Assembly: GCF_014697625.1 (NCBI RefSeq)
Contig: NZ_JACJSG010000032.1
Location: 27,503-91,502 of the forward strand
DNA: 64,000 nucleotides
Origin: Anabaena azotica FACHB-119
GTDB lineage: Bacteria; Cyanobacteriota; Cyanobacteriia; Cyanobacteriales; Nostocaceae
Direction of reading: 5' to 3'
The notes beneath the pieces are model-generated. The model did not search any database. It saw only the letters and a list, made by a program, of their open reading frames with translations, and was not told the origin of the DNA. This document shows, piece by piece, positions 9,515 through 18,419 of the stretch. The translations under genes and the position numbers were made by a program. The stretch's first letter is position 1. The number at the start of each line of letters is the position of its first letter.

Positions 9515-10234
9515 TCACGCACCAGAATCATAACTGACGATCGCCGTTTGGGAATCACGGGCTAGTATACCGTCTTCCATTTCGACGATGCGATCGGCTA
9601 TATCTAAAATCCGGTTGTCGTGGGTTACTAACAAAATGGCTGTACCTTGGTCTCTAGCGAGACGCTGCATAATTTCCACGACATCGCGACCTGACTGTTT
9701 ATCTAATGCGGCGGTTGGTTCGTCTGCTAGTACCAATGGCGGATTATTGACTAGGGCGCGAGCGATCGCCACTCTTTGTTTTTGTCCACCGGAAAGATTG
9801 TCTGGGTAATAGTCTACACGATTTTCTAAACCCACGGCTGTCAACATGGCTTCTGATTTGGCGATCGCATCTTTCTGAGAAATATGCTCGTTCAACTCCA
9901 CCGCCATCTGCACATTTTGTCTTGCAGTTAAAAAATTTAGCAGGTTGTGAGCCTGGAAAATATAGCCGATACTCCGGCGAATTTGCACCAGTTTATTCTG
10001 GCTAGCACCTGCTAACTCCACACCTAAAAATTGCAAACTCCCCTCTTGAACTGAACGCAAACCACCAATTAAGCTCAGTAATGTAGTTTTTCCTGAACCT
10101 GATGGCCCCGTCATAATCACAATTTCTCCGGGGTAAATTTCTAAATTTATATCAAATAAAATCTGTCTTTTAAGTGCGCCTTTGCCATAGTAATGATTGA
10201 GATTTTTAATGGCAATTACAGCTTCTTGTCTCAT
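9515..10234 (-). CDS. devA: DevA-type ABC transporter ATP-binding protein
   Basis: The 239-residue ATPase has Walker A GPSGSGKT (residues 43-50), the signature LSGGQKQR, and Walker B LVLADEPTAALD. The final His switch is TILLVTHDN-like. The N-terminus IKNLNHYYGKGALKRQILF is characteristic of the DevA family, whose DevBCA complex exports heterocyst envelope glycolipids in Anabaena together with a TolC-type channel. It is the third gene of a devB-devC-devA order. Cyanobacteria carry several paralogous dev clusters, so heterocyst specificity is an inference. A 189-base spacer with CAAAATT repeats separates it from devC. Confidence 0.92.
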   Translation of the reverse strand: MRQEAVIAIKNLNHYYGKGALKRQILFDINLEIYPGEIVIMTGPSGSGKTTLLSLIGGLRSVQEGSLQFLGVELAGASQNKLVQIRRSIGYIFQAHNLLNFLTARQNVQMAVELNEHISQKDAIAKSEAMLTAVGLENRVDYYPDNLSGGQKQRVAIARALVNNPPLVLADEPTAALDKQSGRDVVEIMQRLARDQGTAILLVTHDNRILDIADRIVEMEDGILARDSQTAIVSYDSGA

Positions 10235-10423
10235 AATATTTAATGTTGTTAGGAGTGAATAGTTCCGAGACGGAACTGTAGTGCCGATAACAATTCAAAA
10301 TTCAAAATTCAAAATTAGTTCCATTACCATCTTGCATTTTCCAAATAATCTCAATGATAAATCTAGCAGTCGCCAAATAAGTCAAGGTGTAAATGAATAG
10401 ATTTTTACCCTGTCCCCTATCCC

Positions 10424-11587
10424 TTAGAAAATATCTGCTGGGTCAGCAGAACGTAACTTACGTACAGCGATCGCACCAGAAACGAAACACATAATAATAG
10501 TGAGGACTAGCACTGTAATAGCGCGATCATAACTCATAAAAACTGGTAATAATGTAGCATCTCTAGCAGTTCGATAGAGTAACATTGCTAACACCCATCC
10601 AGGTAAATAACCCAAACAAGCTAATAAAAATGCTTCTTGCAAAATGACAGTTAATAGATATCTTTGTGTATATCCTATAGCTTTTAAAGTAGCGTATTCT
10701 GATAAATGGTCAGCCACTTCCGTATAGAGAATTTGATAAACAATCACAGTCCCAACAATAAAGCCCATGATTGTCCCCAAGCTGAAAATAAAACCAATAG
10801 CTGTACTACTTGCCCAATAATAACGTTCAAAATCAATAAATTCTTGCTTAGTTAATACATTAACATCTTCAGGTAAATAACTCCGCAATTGTTGAGCGAC
10901 AGTTTCTGCATTTGCTCCTGGTTTTAATCTAATCAAACCAATATCAATTAACCCTTGGCGACGAATGGGAAACATTCTCAAAAAATTCACATCGCTAGTG
11001 ATTAAATTACCATCAGCACCAAAGGATGCGCCCAAGGTAAACAACCCGACAACATTAACTCGCCTGCGCCTTACTTCTGCGGAAATAGCCTGTCCTTTGT
11101 CAAAATTTTCTGCAATGGGGCCATATTCTTGTCGGGAAGAACGGTCAAATAAAACAGTATCAGGGAGTCTGAGCTTATCTAAATTTTCTTGAACTCCAGG
11201 CAAGTTAAATATATTAGTTTCTGGATTAATACCAAAAACTAAAATACTGCGAGTCAGACCAGTATAAGGATTTTTCCAAACGGAGTAATCCAAATATATA
11301 GGATGGACAGATTGAACTGTGGGTAATTCTAAGGCTTTATACAAGCGTCTTTGTGAAAAGCCTTTCATAGCAAGTACAGCGTTGGATTGTTTATTAATTA
11401 AAACAATATCGCCTTGCAAACTGGTATGTAAGCGAACATTACTAAAGTAAAGAGCATCGCGGAAACCTATCTGCATAAACATGAGAATATCAGCAAAGGC
11501 AATTCCGGCGAGGGCGACGGCTAGGCGAGTTTTTTCGCGTGTTAATTGTAGCCAAGATAGAGGTATTCTTTTACGGTTCATTCCCAT
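10424..11587 (-). CDS. devC: DevC-type ABC transporter permease
   Basis: This 387-residue MacB/FtsX-like permease has one N-terminal transmembrane helix (about residues 20-42) and a periplasmic domain of about 200 residues (LHTSLQGDIVLINKQSN onward). Three C-terminal helices (about 265-375) follow, with the conserved ATLKAIGYTQRYL loop between them. This is the DevC architecture. It follows devB by 33 bases in the same direction and so is co-transcribed with it. It would form the inner-membrane part of the DevBCA exporter. Confidence 0.92.
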   Translation of the reverse strand: MGMNRKRIPLSWLQLTREKTRLAVALAGIAFADILMFMQIGFRDALYFSNVRLHTSLQGDIVLINKQSNAVLAMKGFSQRRLYKALELPTVQSVHPIYLDYSVWKNPYTGLTRSILVFGINPETNIFNLPGVQENLDKLRLPDTVLFDRSSRQEYGPIAENFDKGQAISAEVRRRRVNVVGLFTLGASFGADGNLITSDVNFLRMFPIRRQGLIDIGLIRLKPGANAETVAQQLRSYLPEDVNVLTKQEFIDFERYYWASSTAIGFIFSLGTIMGFIVGTVIVYQILYTEVADHLSEYATLKAIGYTQRYLLTVILQEAFLLACLGYLPGWVLAMLLYRTARDATLLPVFMSYDRAITVLVLTIIMCFVSGAIAVRKLRSADPADIF

Positions 11588-11620
11588 GAGTATGATTGTT
11601 TGCTAATCAATTGGCATTGA

Positions 11621-13045
11621 TTAGTTATTAATTTCAACTAATACCTTGGCGTAAGTTAAACCAGAGACTTTTTGACTATCTTCTGGTGTTAAACTAATTT
11701 TGACTTCCACAACTCTGGCATCAACATCGGCTGCTGGGTCTGTATTTAAGACATCCTTTTTACCGATTTTTCTGCCAATTTCGGTGACGGTTCCTCTGAT
11801 TTCACCGCTAAAGGCTCCGTTATCGCTGCTAGCTGTGACAGATTGACCTATTTTGACTCGACTAATACTATCTTCAGGAACTTCGGCGATAATCATCATT
11901 TGGTCGGTTTGTCCCATTTCCGCAATACCATCGGCGGTGATAGCTTCGCCCGATTTGCTGTAAACTTTTAAGATTTCTCCAGCCGTGGGTGCTTGAACGT
12001 AGGTTAATTTTAATTCGGCTTCGGCTTTTCTGAGGTTGGCGATCGCATTACTCACTTGAGCTTGCGCCACCTGCACATCCGTGGGACTAACTTCCACCAA
12101 TCTTTTGAGTCTGGCTTTTTCTTCCTCAATTTGTCTTTGTAAGGTGGCGATCGTTTTGTCGCGAGTAGCTGTCGCCTCGATCAGCTGCTGTTGCAAAGTC
12201 GTTAAAGTCTTCACCTGATTAGCTCTCGCCTCAGTAATTTGCTGTCTGAGAGTTGCTAGCGTTTGTCTCAAGGCGGCTTGGCTTTCAATTACCTGCTGAT
12301 TTGCCGTCACAGCATTCAACCGTCTATTATCTCGCTCTTGCTGAGAAATCGCCCCTTGGCTATACAAAAATTCATAGCGTCCCGCATCCACTTGTGCATT
12401 ACGCTGTTGCGCTCTAATGCGGTCGAGAGAAGCCCTCAAACTCGATTGCTGTCCGCTCAATTCAGCCTCTAAACGGTTAACTAACGCTTGTTGAGCCACC
12501 TTTTCCGCGCTGAGTTGCGACGCTATTCTAGACACCGTTGCTTGTTGAGCTTCCCGCTCACCAACCAACTGCGCCTGTAAACGAGCAATGACGGCTGTTT
12601 GCGCTTGAATATCCCTGGGAGAACCCACCCGAACCTGAGCTAAATTAGCGCGGGATTCCAAAACTTTAGCTTTCGCCTCTTCCACAGCAGCCAATTGGGT
12701 ATCGTGATTATCTAAAAGAGCTATCACTTGACCCTTCCTCACACGTTCCCCCTCTTTTACAAACAGTTGTTTAACTCGTGATGCTGATTGTAATCCCCCC
12801 ACAGGAGCCGAAAGTTTAATAACTTCCCCTTGCGGTTCCAAACGACCCACAGCACTAACATTAGTAACTACTGGTTTAATCGGTACGGATGGGCCTAGCC
12901 TTTTGATTTGCTCAAATTTAGCTGTAGCTAGTAACCCCGCAGCCACCGCCACTGGTAGGGCTACAGCAAGACCCCACCAAATCTTAGGTTGTTCTAGATC
13001 AAGTTGCTGCTCTCTTGATCTACGTTCTTCCGTCACCCTTGACAT
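11621..13045 (-). CDS. devB: DevB-type membrane fusion protein (HlyD family)
   Basis: The 474-residue adaptor has an N-terminal membrane anchor (about residues 24-44) and a split lipoyl domain (LSAPVGGLQSASRVKQLFVKEGERVRKG). A long coiled-coil hairpin rich in Gln/Ala/Leu follows (about 120-330), with a second lipoyl half and beta-barrel (VQAPTAGEILKVYSKSGE). It is the first gene of the devB-devC-devA operon and would bridge the inner-membrane transporter to an outer-membrane TolC-like protein. Upstream lies a 500-base triple repeat, which separates the gene from any obvious promoter. Confidence 0.92.
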   Translation of the reverse strand: MSRVTEERRSREQQLDLEQPKIWWGLAVALPVAVAAGLLATAKFEQIKRLGPSVPIKPVVTNVSAVGRLEPQGEVIKLSAPVGGLQSASRVKQLFVKEGERVRKGQVIALLDNHDTQLAAVEEAKAKVLESRANLAQVRVGSPRDIQAQTAVIARLQAQLVGEREAQQATVSRIASQLSAEKVAQQALVNRLEAELSGQQSSLRASLDRIRAQQRNAQVDAGRYEFLYSQGAISQQERDNRRLNAVTANQQVIESQAALRQTLATLRQQITEARANQVKTLTTLQQQLIEATATRDKTIATLQRQIEEEKARLKRLVEVSPTDVQVAQAQVSNAIANLRKAEAELKLTYVQAPTAGEILKVYSKSGEAITADGIAEMGQTDQMMIIAEVPEDSISRVKIGQSVTASSDNGAFSGEIRGTVTEIGRKIGKKDVLNTDPAADVDARVVEVKISLTPEDSQKVSGLTYAKVLVEINN

Positions 13046-13101
13046 GGTTTTTTGTCCGTTTATCTGAATTTTGCTGATTAAAAAGTTAGGCGTTAAAGGT
13101 T

Positions 13102-13248
13102 AACGTGAGTTCGACAAGCGTTGTTTTGACCTCACCCCCAACCCCTCTCCTTCGAGGAGAGGGGAGTAAGAGGGTGATTTTTTCGTTTCTCCTCCCTCTC
13201 CTCGTAGGAGAGGGAGGTTGGGAGGGTGAGGTTCATTGAACTCAGGTT
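13102..13248. repeat. MITE-A copy 1 of a tandem triplet
   Basis: This 147-bp element is bounded by inverted ends related to AACGTGAGTTC. It contains two G+C-rich hairpins: CCCCTCTCC-TTCGA-GGAGAGGGG and CCTCCCTCTCC-TCGTA-GGAGAGGGAGG. It has no coding capacity, as expected of a non-autonomous miniature element. Further copies are at 13263, 13424, 43094, 47645 and 56024. Confidence 0.9.
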
Positions 13249-13262
13249 AAAGGTTAGAGGCT

Positions 13263-13409
13263 AACGTGAGTTCGACAAGCGTTGTTTTGACCTCACCCCC
13301 AACCCCTCTCCTTCGAGGAGAGGGGAGTAAGACGGTGATTTTTTCATTTCTCCTCCCTCTCCTACGAGGAGAGGGAGGTTGGGAGGGTGAGGTTCATTGA
13401 ACTCAGGTT
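13263..13409. repeat. MITE-A copy 2 of a tandem triplet
   Basis: Nearly identical to copy 1 and exactly 161 bases downstream. The 14-base spacer AAAGGTTAGAGGCT precedes it. The right end reads AACTCAGGTT, as in copy 1, instead of the AACTCACGTT of the outermost copy. Confidence 0.9.
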
Positions 13410-13423
13410 AAAGGTTAGAGGCT

Positions 13424-13570
13424 AACGTGAGTTCGACAAGCGTTGTTTTGACCTCTCCCCCAACCCCTCTCCTACGAGGAGAGGGGAGTAAGACGGTGAT
13501 TTTTTCGTTTCTCCTCCCTCTCCTCGTAGGAGAGGGAGGTTGGGAGGGTGAGGTTCATTGAACTCACGTT
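13424..13570. repeat. MITE-A copy 3 of a tandem triplet
   Basis: Again 147 bases with the same 161-base period. Its right end AACTCACGTT is the canonical inverse of the left end. Hairpin 1 has TACGA in the loop instead of TTCGA. Confidence 0.9.
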
Positions 13571-13903
13571 AAACGAAGTGATAAAAATATCCCTTCTTTA
13601 GTCCCTAGCCCCTATTTTCAAATACCTGATAAATACTTATCTCAACAGCTTTTTTTAATGGCGATCGCCAATAGCAGCCTATGAGGGTGAGATGCAAAAT
13701 AACTAAGAAGTAGGGTATTACAAATAAAGTTCACTTCTGAGTTAGTCAGTTTGGGTATGCAGATAGATTTTATTTTGCCAAAAATTTTCCATCTTTTCTG
13801 CAACTTACGTGACTTTATTTGTTTTTTTCAAGAGAATCTATCATAACTTTCATAATCAACGATTTATAAAGTAAGATTTGGTACGATAACATAACAATTT
13901 TTA

Positions 13904-13968
13904 GTAGAGTGTGTCAGTATGAATACTTTCTTGGTATAGCTGGGGTTTCTCCTACTGACGCACCCTAC
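13904..13968. repeat. Dispersed inverted-repeat element, family C
   Basis: A 65-bp element with ends GTAGAGTGTGTCAG and CTGACGCACCCTAC. It is closely similar to 48971-49034 (shared core TTTCTTGGTATAG), and its ends match 43011-43076 and 51480-51544. Confidence 0.8.
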
Positions 13969-14007
13969 ATTTTAGATATTTTTGTATCTGCAAGTCCCTT
14001 AACTTAT

Positions 14008-14108
14008 ATCTTGCGCCAGCCTCTTATTGACAAAATGACGAACTGAAAAGCTGATGATTCCGTAGGGTGGGCATTGCCCACCACATATTTATTGATAAGG
14101 TGCAAGAT
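14008..14108. repeat. Dispersed inverted-repeat element, family F
   Basis: About 100 bp bounded by ATCTTGCGCC and GGTGCAAGAT, with an internal GTAGGGTGGGCATTGCCCACC block. An inverted copy is at 36499-36602 and an end fragment at about 43574-43598. Confidence 0.75.
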
Positions 14109-14239
14109 TGGAGTTAATTACATAAATTATATTTCTTTTGTTGGCGATAAAAGTAACAGAATCTACAAATACAAGGCAAAAAAATTAACGAGTGATGATA
14201 GGTACATTTTACAAAGTCATCAAGAGTAAAATTAGAAAC

Positions 14240-14695
14240 TTATAAACGCTGTTGTCTCCATTTTTCCCATAACAAATGCACATCTTCTGGCTGTCCATCA
14301 TAATTAAGCATTTGCTCAGGAATTATCACCCAAGGTTGAGCCTTACTTGTCCAAAGATTACCTACTGGATGTAACCAAGATGTGTCATCTAACGTTCCTG
14401 GTTTAACATTAATAGTATCTGGACTATAAGTCCGCTCATGAAATAATCGTGTTCCGCAGTCGCCACAAAACCAATTTTTAACTTCACGTCCGCTATCCGC
14501 TTTACGACTCCAGGCTTTTGGTTGTCCTTGAATAATCGCAAAAGCATCTCGTGCAACAGTCAGCGACATCCCAAAGGCACTGGAGGATTGTTTTTGACAT
14601 TCTGTACAATGGCAAACATACAGAGTTAGCGGTTCAGCACGAATTTCATAGCGAATTTGTCCACATTGACAACCACCAGTGTATGGAAAATTCAT
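14240..14695 (-). CDS. GFA-family (CENP-V/Gfa-like) zinc protein
   Basis: The 151-residue protein has the cysteine pattern of the glutathione-dependent formaldehyde-activating fold: GGCQCGQIRY, then CHCTECQKQ, then FCGDCGTRLF. These cysteines bind two zinc ions. The length is normal. Most family members have unknown substrates despite the family name. The start ATG gives MNFPYTGGCQCG, consistent with the family. It lies downstream of the NACHT gene on the same strand, with 74 bases between them, but nothing ties the functions together. Confidence 0.9.
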   Translation of the reverse strand: MNFPYTGGCQCGQIRYEIRAEPLTLYVCHCTECQKQSSSAFGMSLTVARDAFAIIQGQPKAWSRKADSGREVKNWFCGDCGTRLFHERTYSPDTINVKPGTLDDTSWLHPVGNLWTSKAQPWVIIPEQMLNYDGQPEDVHLLWEKWRQQRL

Positions 14696-14769
14696 AACAA
14701 TTTAAAATTCCAAATTAAACCCACCGTATCATGGTTTTGGCGCTGCACTGCCCACCCTACTGAATATTT

Positions 14770-17220
14770 TCAATTATCCATAACCCGCAACATTCTATCT
14801 TCTATTTCTGCCCAAGTTTTCTGGGATACTAGCACTGCGGCTTGTTTGCACTGCAAGATTAAATAGTTAGCATAGAAATAATTGTTCCAAGTTTTTAATT
14901 CTTCTTTAGATAAACCCACCATTTCTAAATTCAAATTAAAGCCATTTAGCAAGGTTTGTAGCAATTCGTCGGCAAATTTGCGCTTTACAGATTGCGATTG
15001 ATTATCATCAGGAATTACTATCTTTAAATCTTGCAGTTGCCCTATTAAATTAGTAAGATTTAAGTTATTGAAGATTTGCAATTTTTCAAGTTCGCGGATA
15101 GCTTTAATAGCTTTAGTGATGGCGATGGCGTAGGTGTTGGTGTTGGCGTTGGCGTTGGCGACGGCGTAGGCGACGGCGTAGGCGTAGGCGACGGCGATGG
15201 CGATGGCGTAGGCGATGGGGTTGGCGTTGGCGATGGCGTAAGCTATGGCGTTGACGTAGGCGTAGGCTTTGGTGTTGGCGTTGGCAATGGCGATGGCGTT
15301 GGCGTTGGCGATCGCTCTTTTACCAACAGGTTTCATATCTCCTGGTGATCCGCTTGTTTCTCGCTCTGCCCATTCTAATAAAGCTTTTAACTTAGGCGTA
15401 TTAATATATTTCTGTGCCTCTTTTTCCATTTGCAGCAACAACTTATCTGCATTTGGACGCAGCAAACCTGATATTAATAAAAATACCTCTTTCCAGCTTG
15501 TATCTATTAAATGACGGCTCACCAACTCATCAATTAATTGCCAATCGCAAATATATTTAGCAGTTAAATACTCTTGCAGCGTCAGATGCGAAAAAGCATA
15601 AGCATCTCTTACCCTTTCTACCAAAATTCCTTGTTCTACTTGGATGGCTTTTAAAACTGCCTTGCTATCTAAATTTTCTGGGGTATTAACATTTGCCTTT
15701 AAATTAGTTTCAATTTGTTGGATTAGCTCATCTCTAGTAAAAAATAAGCGGTCTTGTTGAAATCCTCGATAAGCTATTTCTGCCAGCAAGCTTTCTTCTA
15801 TCGCAATAGTAAAATCTTTAAAAATCGGGTCGCGTGTTACCCTTTTTTCAGCCAACCATTTATCTAAAAGAATATCTAGAGCTTTTTTATATAATTCGCT
15901 GCGATTGTTAGTAAAACTTTGATATTCATCATAATATAGGCATATAAAAGTCAGCAATAAAGGAGTTCTAGCTAATTCTTTGGCAGCCTCATTTTCTTGA
16001 AGTAACTCCCAACATTGCCGAGCAGTATCAGCTTGAATATCTTCTTCTGATTGAAACCAATTATATATAAACTGTTTTATTTGCTTATCTGTAAACTCAG
16101 AAATTTCTACGTTTTCAAATTTTATAAACTTTTGATTATAAGCAGCAGTGCGGCAAGATACAATAAAACGATTTTTTTGATATTGATGCACAAAAGCTTG
16201 AATTTTTGCCACTGCTGCATTCAAGTTTTTAGTTGGTACTTCGTCTAAGCCATCAAATAAAATTAATAATTTGCCTGCTTCTAAAAGCTTTTTAGTTAAA
16301 ACTTGGCTGTCAACAAAATCACAACAGTTAAATTCTTGAACAACTAATTGTTCGATATTAATCTCATCAAATCTAAATCTTTTCAATTCGAGAAAGACAG
16401 GAATGCACTCATATTCAAACTTACCTTGTTTTCCTTTAAATGCTTCTAACCCTATCTTACGTAAAAATGTAGATTTACCGCCTCCAGGCGCACCTAATAC
16501 CATTAAATATGGAAATGTATTAGCAACTTTTATACCTTCTTTTGTTTCAGTTTTTTGTGAGCTAAATATTCCGCTCTTAGCTGTTTTCAAAGATTCTTCT
16601 AAATCCTGAATCGATACTGAATTAGATAGTTCCCAATGACTGAGAACTTGCACAGCCGTATAAATATAATCCAAGGGTACAGACTGTTTCATCCCCAAAA
16701 CCTTTAATCTGCCATACCGCTTGTAATAATTTTGGTAATATTGAGAGGCAGACTTGAGGATTTTTGGCTGAATTTGTGGGCTTGAGGTATCAATTACTTG
16801 ACTCAGAATTGTTGCTAAATATTTACCAGCGTCATTAATTGCGATCGCTCTATCTAAAGTAGCACGGCGGACTGCTGCTAATTCCAAACTGCTTAAAATT
16901 TGCCTCGCTTCTCCTCTGACTATTACTGTTTCACTCATCTCACCGCCAGTAATAGTCAATCCCAACCTTTCTAACTCCTTAATCGTCTCACCAACAGCCT
17001 TTTTTACTCGCTTTTTTTGCAGTTCAATCAACGCTTGACGATAAGCTTGGCGATTAGGAAAATCTGCGGGTTTGAAATTAGGAACGAAGTTATTTTCGGA
17101 CTGTACATCTTTGCCTTCCAGCCGCAGAATTACCAGTAATTCTTCATCGCCTCTTGCCTCTTTTAGCTCTTGTTCTAGCAACTCGTCAATTTTTTCTAGA
17201 TGCTTGGGTTCTAGTTTCAT
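14770..17220 (-). CDS. NACHT NTPase with propeptide-like N-terminus and Ala-x dipeptide repeat
   Basis: This 816-residue NACHT STAND protein has Walker A GAPGGGKS (residues 243-250), Walker B LLILFDGLDEVP (about 325), and RFIVSCRTAAY sensor. An EYLTAKYICDWQL helix near 565 is typical of NACHT winged-helix regions. Residues about 25-125 (LLVILRLEGKD, then ETVIVRGEARQILSSLELA) resemble a subtilisin I9-type propeptide more than a known effector; this is my inference. Residues about 636-702 are an alternating A-Y/A-N/A-I/A-V repeat, followed by a C-terminal helical domain. Its ATG overlaps the stop codon of the upstream S8 peptidase, so the two are coupled. A sensor/regulator of that protease in defence or cell death is plausible. 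Confidence 0.88.
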   Translation of the reverse strand: MKLEPKHLEKIDELLEQELKEARGDEELLVILRLEGKDVQSENNFVPNFKPADFPNRQAYRQALIELQKKRVKKAVGETIKELERLGLTITGGEMSETVIVRGEARQILSSLELAAVRRATLDRAIAINDAGKYLATILSQVIDTSSPQIQPKILKSASQYYQNYYKRYGRLKVLGMKQSVPLDYIYTAVQVLSHWELSNSVSIQDLEESLKTAKSGIFSSQKTETKEGIKVANTFPYLMVLGAPGGGKSTFLRKIGLEAFKGKQGKFEYECIPVFLELKRFRFDEINIEQLVVQEFNCCDFVDSQVLTKKLLEAGKLLILFDGLDEVPTKNLNAAVAKIQAFVHQYQKNRFIVSCRTAAYNQKFIKFENVEISEFTDKQIKQFIYNWFQSEEDIQADTARQCWELLQENEAAKELARTPLLLTFICLYYDEYQSFTNNRSELYKKALDILLDKWLAEKRVTRDPIFKDFTIAIEESLLAEIAYRGFQQDRLFFTRDELIQQIETNLKANVNTPENLDSKAVLKAIQVEQGILVERVRDAYAFSHLTLQEYLTAKYICDWQLIDELVSRHLIDTSWKEVFLLISGLLRPNADKLLLQMEKEAQKYINTPKLKALLEWAERETSGSPGDMKPVGKRAIANANAIAIANANTKAYAYVNAIAYAIANANPIAYAIAIAVAYAYAVAYAVANANANTNTYAIAITKAIKAIRELEKLQIFNNLNLTNLIGQLQDLKIVIPDDNQSQSVKRKFADELLQTLLNGFNLNLEMVGLSKEELKTWNNYFYANYLILQCKQAAVLVSQKTWAEIEDRMLRVMDN
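15113..15312. repeat. Hexanucleotide-type repeat inside the NACHT gene
   Basis: About 200 bases on the plus strand consist of 6-bp units GGCGTT, GGCGTA, GGCGAT and GGCGAC with few interruptions. On the coding strand they read Ala followed by Asn, Tyr, Ile or Val. Unit changes alter only the second residue, and unit gains or losses keep the frame. Confidence 0.92.
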
Positions 17221-18419
17221 AATTGTACTTGAATTAAGCCGTAGCCTTGGCGGTCTGATGGAGCTTGCAAAGTTTCACATCTATTAAATAATTCCTCTCT
17301 TAAATCTAAAACCTCTATATTTGGATATTGTTCTAAAATTAATGCAGCAACTCCAGAAACAATTGGTGTAGCCATTGAAGTCCCGCTAATTGCTTCGTAT
17401 TTCTCTCCTGGTATTGATGAATAAATATTTGTCCCTGGGGCAACTAAATTAGGCACTTGATATTGATGCGAACCTATATTTAATGTAGCACTACCACTAA
17501 AGCCAGAAATCCGCTTGTCAATAGTTGAACTACCAACCGAAACCACATCCCGATAGTTACCAGGGCTGCGGGTACGATTTCTGCCTTCATTGCCCACAGC
17601 ACAAACTGGTAAAATGCCAGATAAAAGCAAACTTTCAATTTCTGTTTCCATATCTGGTAAATAGCCAATAATACCAGCCGATATATTAACAATGCTAACT
17701 TCTGCTTGTTGGCTTACCCAAGACAGTGCCAAAATAAAATTAGACAAATTGCCAGTCCCACCGGGAATTATTACCCCACTAAAAATATTAGTGCTAGGAG
17801 CAATGCCAATTTTATCGCCACAAATTAATCCAGCAACATGAGTGCCATGTTTGTGTGTATCACTACTAGGATTCATGGGCAATACCTGATCATTTTCGGC
17901 ATCAAAAGTGTAAGCTTTACTTATTTTTCCCTTTAACGCTGGGTGGTTGCCATCTACCCCAGTATCTAAAACTGCAATAGTGATATCTTTACCTGTATAT
18001 TCATATCCTTTTTGACGACAATTATCTAAATTAATTGCTGCTAAATGCCATAAATCAGATTGAGAAATTTCTGTTTTTAAATCAGTAGCGCTGGCTACAG
18101 GTTGAACTAGCTCAATTTTGCGGTCTTCCGAGATATCAGCATTGGGTAATTCTTCCCGCATCCTCGCTGCTTCTTCCTCGGTCATTTTCACAATAACCGT
18201 CCCTGTAATCACAGTTTCTTCTTGTGCAATGGGAATTATATCATCCTCTCTCGCATCGCTAATCCAGTGGACAATTTCTTGATAAACTGGGTCTTGCTGC
18301 CAAAAAGCTTTGACTTCCACCGCTTGCACCCTCCGACTTTGGGGTGTTAATTTTCTAGATATCAGCGAAAGAGAGCGAGTCACTGAAGAAGTTTTAGGGC
18401 GAATAATATATAGTTTCAT
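17217..18419 (-). CDS. S8 family (subtilisin-like) serine peptidase
   Basis: The 400-residue protein shows a complete catalytic triad: Asp in ITIAVLDTGVDG, His in HGTHVAGLICG, and Ser in ISGTSMATPIVSG. AVGNEGRNR supplies the oxyanion-hole Asn. The first 130 residues precede the catalytic domain and include GTVIVKMTEEEAARM, a possible propeptide-like segment. No signal peptide is visible, so the enzyme is probably cytoplasmic. It overlaps the NACHT gene by four bases (ATGA), which implies co-translation. Pairing of a protease with a STAND NTPase suggests that the protease is the effector of the module. Confidence 0.93.
   Translation of the reverse strand: MKLYIIRPKTSSVTRSLSLISRKLTPQSRRVQAVEVKAFWQQDPVYQEIVHWISDAREDDIIPIAQEETVITGTVIVKMTEEEAARMREELPNADISEDRKIELVQPVASATDLKTEISQSDLWHLAAINLDNCRQKGYEYTGKDITIAVLDTGVDGNHPALKGKISKAYTFDAENDQVLPMNPSSDTHKHGTHVAGLICGDKIGIAPSTNIFSGVIIPGGTGNLSNFILALSWVSQQAEVSIVNISAGIIGYLPDMETEIESLLLSGILPVCAVGNEGRNRTRSPGNYRDVVSVGSSTIDKRISGFSGSATLNIGSHQYQVPNLVAPGTNIYSSIPGEKYEAISGTSMATPIVSGVAALILEQYPNIEVLDLREELFNRCETLQAPSDRQGYGLIQVQL

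Larger units (their letters stand above)
13046..14239. other. Non-coding region rich in dispersed repeats
   Basis: This 1.2-kb stretch holds three tandem MITE-A copies (13102-13570), then A+T-rich sequence with one HIP1-like site. A family C element lies at 13904-13968 and a family F element at 14008-14108. I see no credible coding frame. The promoter of devB should lie within it, either between 13046 and 13101 or inside or beyond the repeats. Confidence 0.7.

Noticed and set aside
9515..13045. Claim that this is the heterocyst-specific devBCA itself
   Set aside because: Several paralogous dev clusters exist in such genomes, and no NtcA or developmental promoter can be fixed here. Only DevBCA type is claimed.
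15076..15348. Gly/Val/Asp repeat frame opposite the NACHT gene
   Set aside because: It is the complementary reading of the Ala-x hexanucleotide repeat and has no independent start signal.
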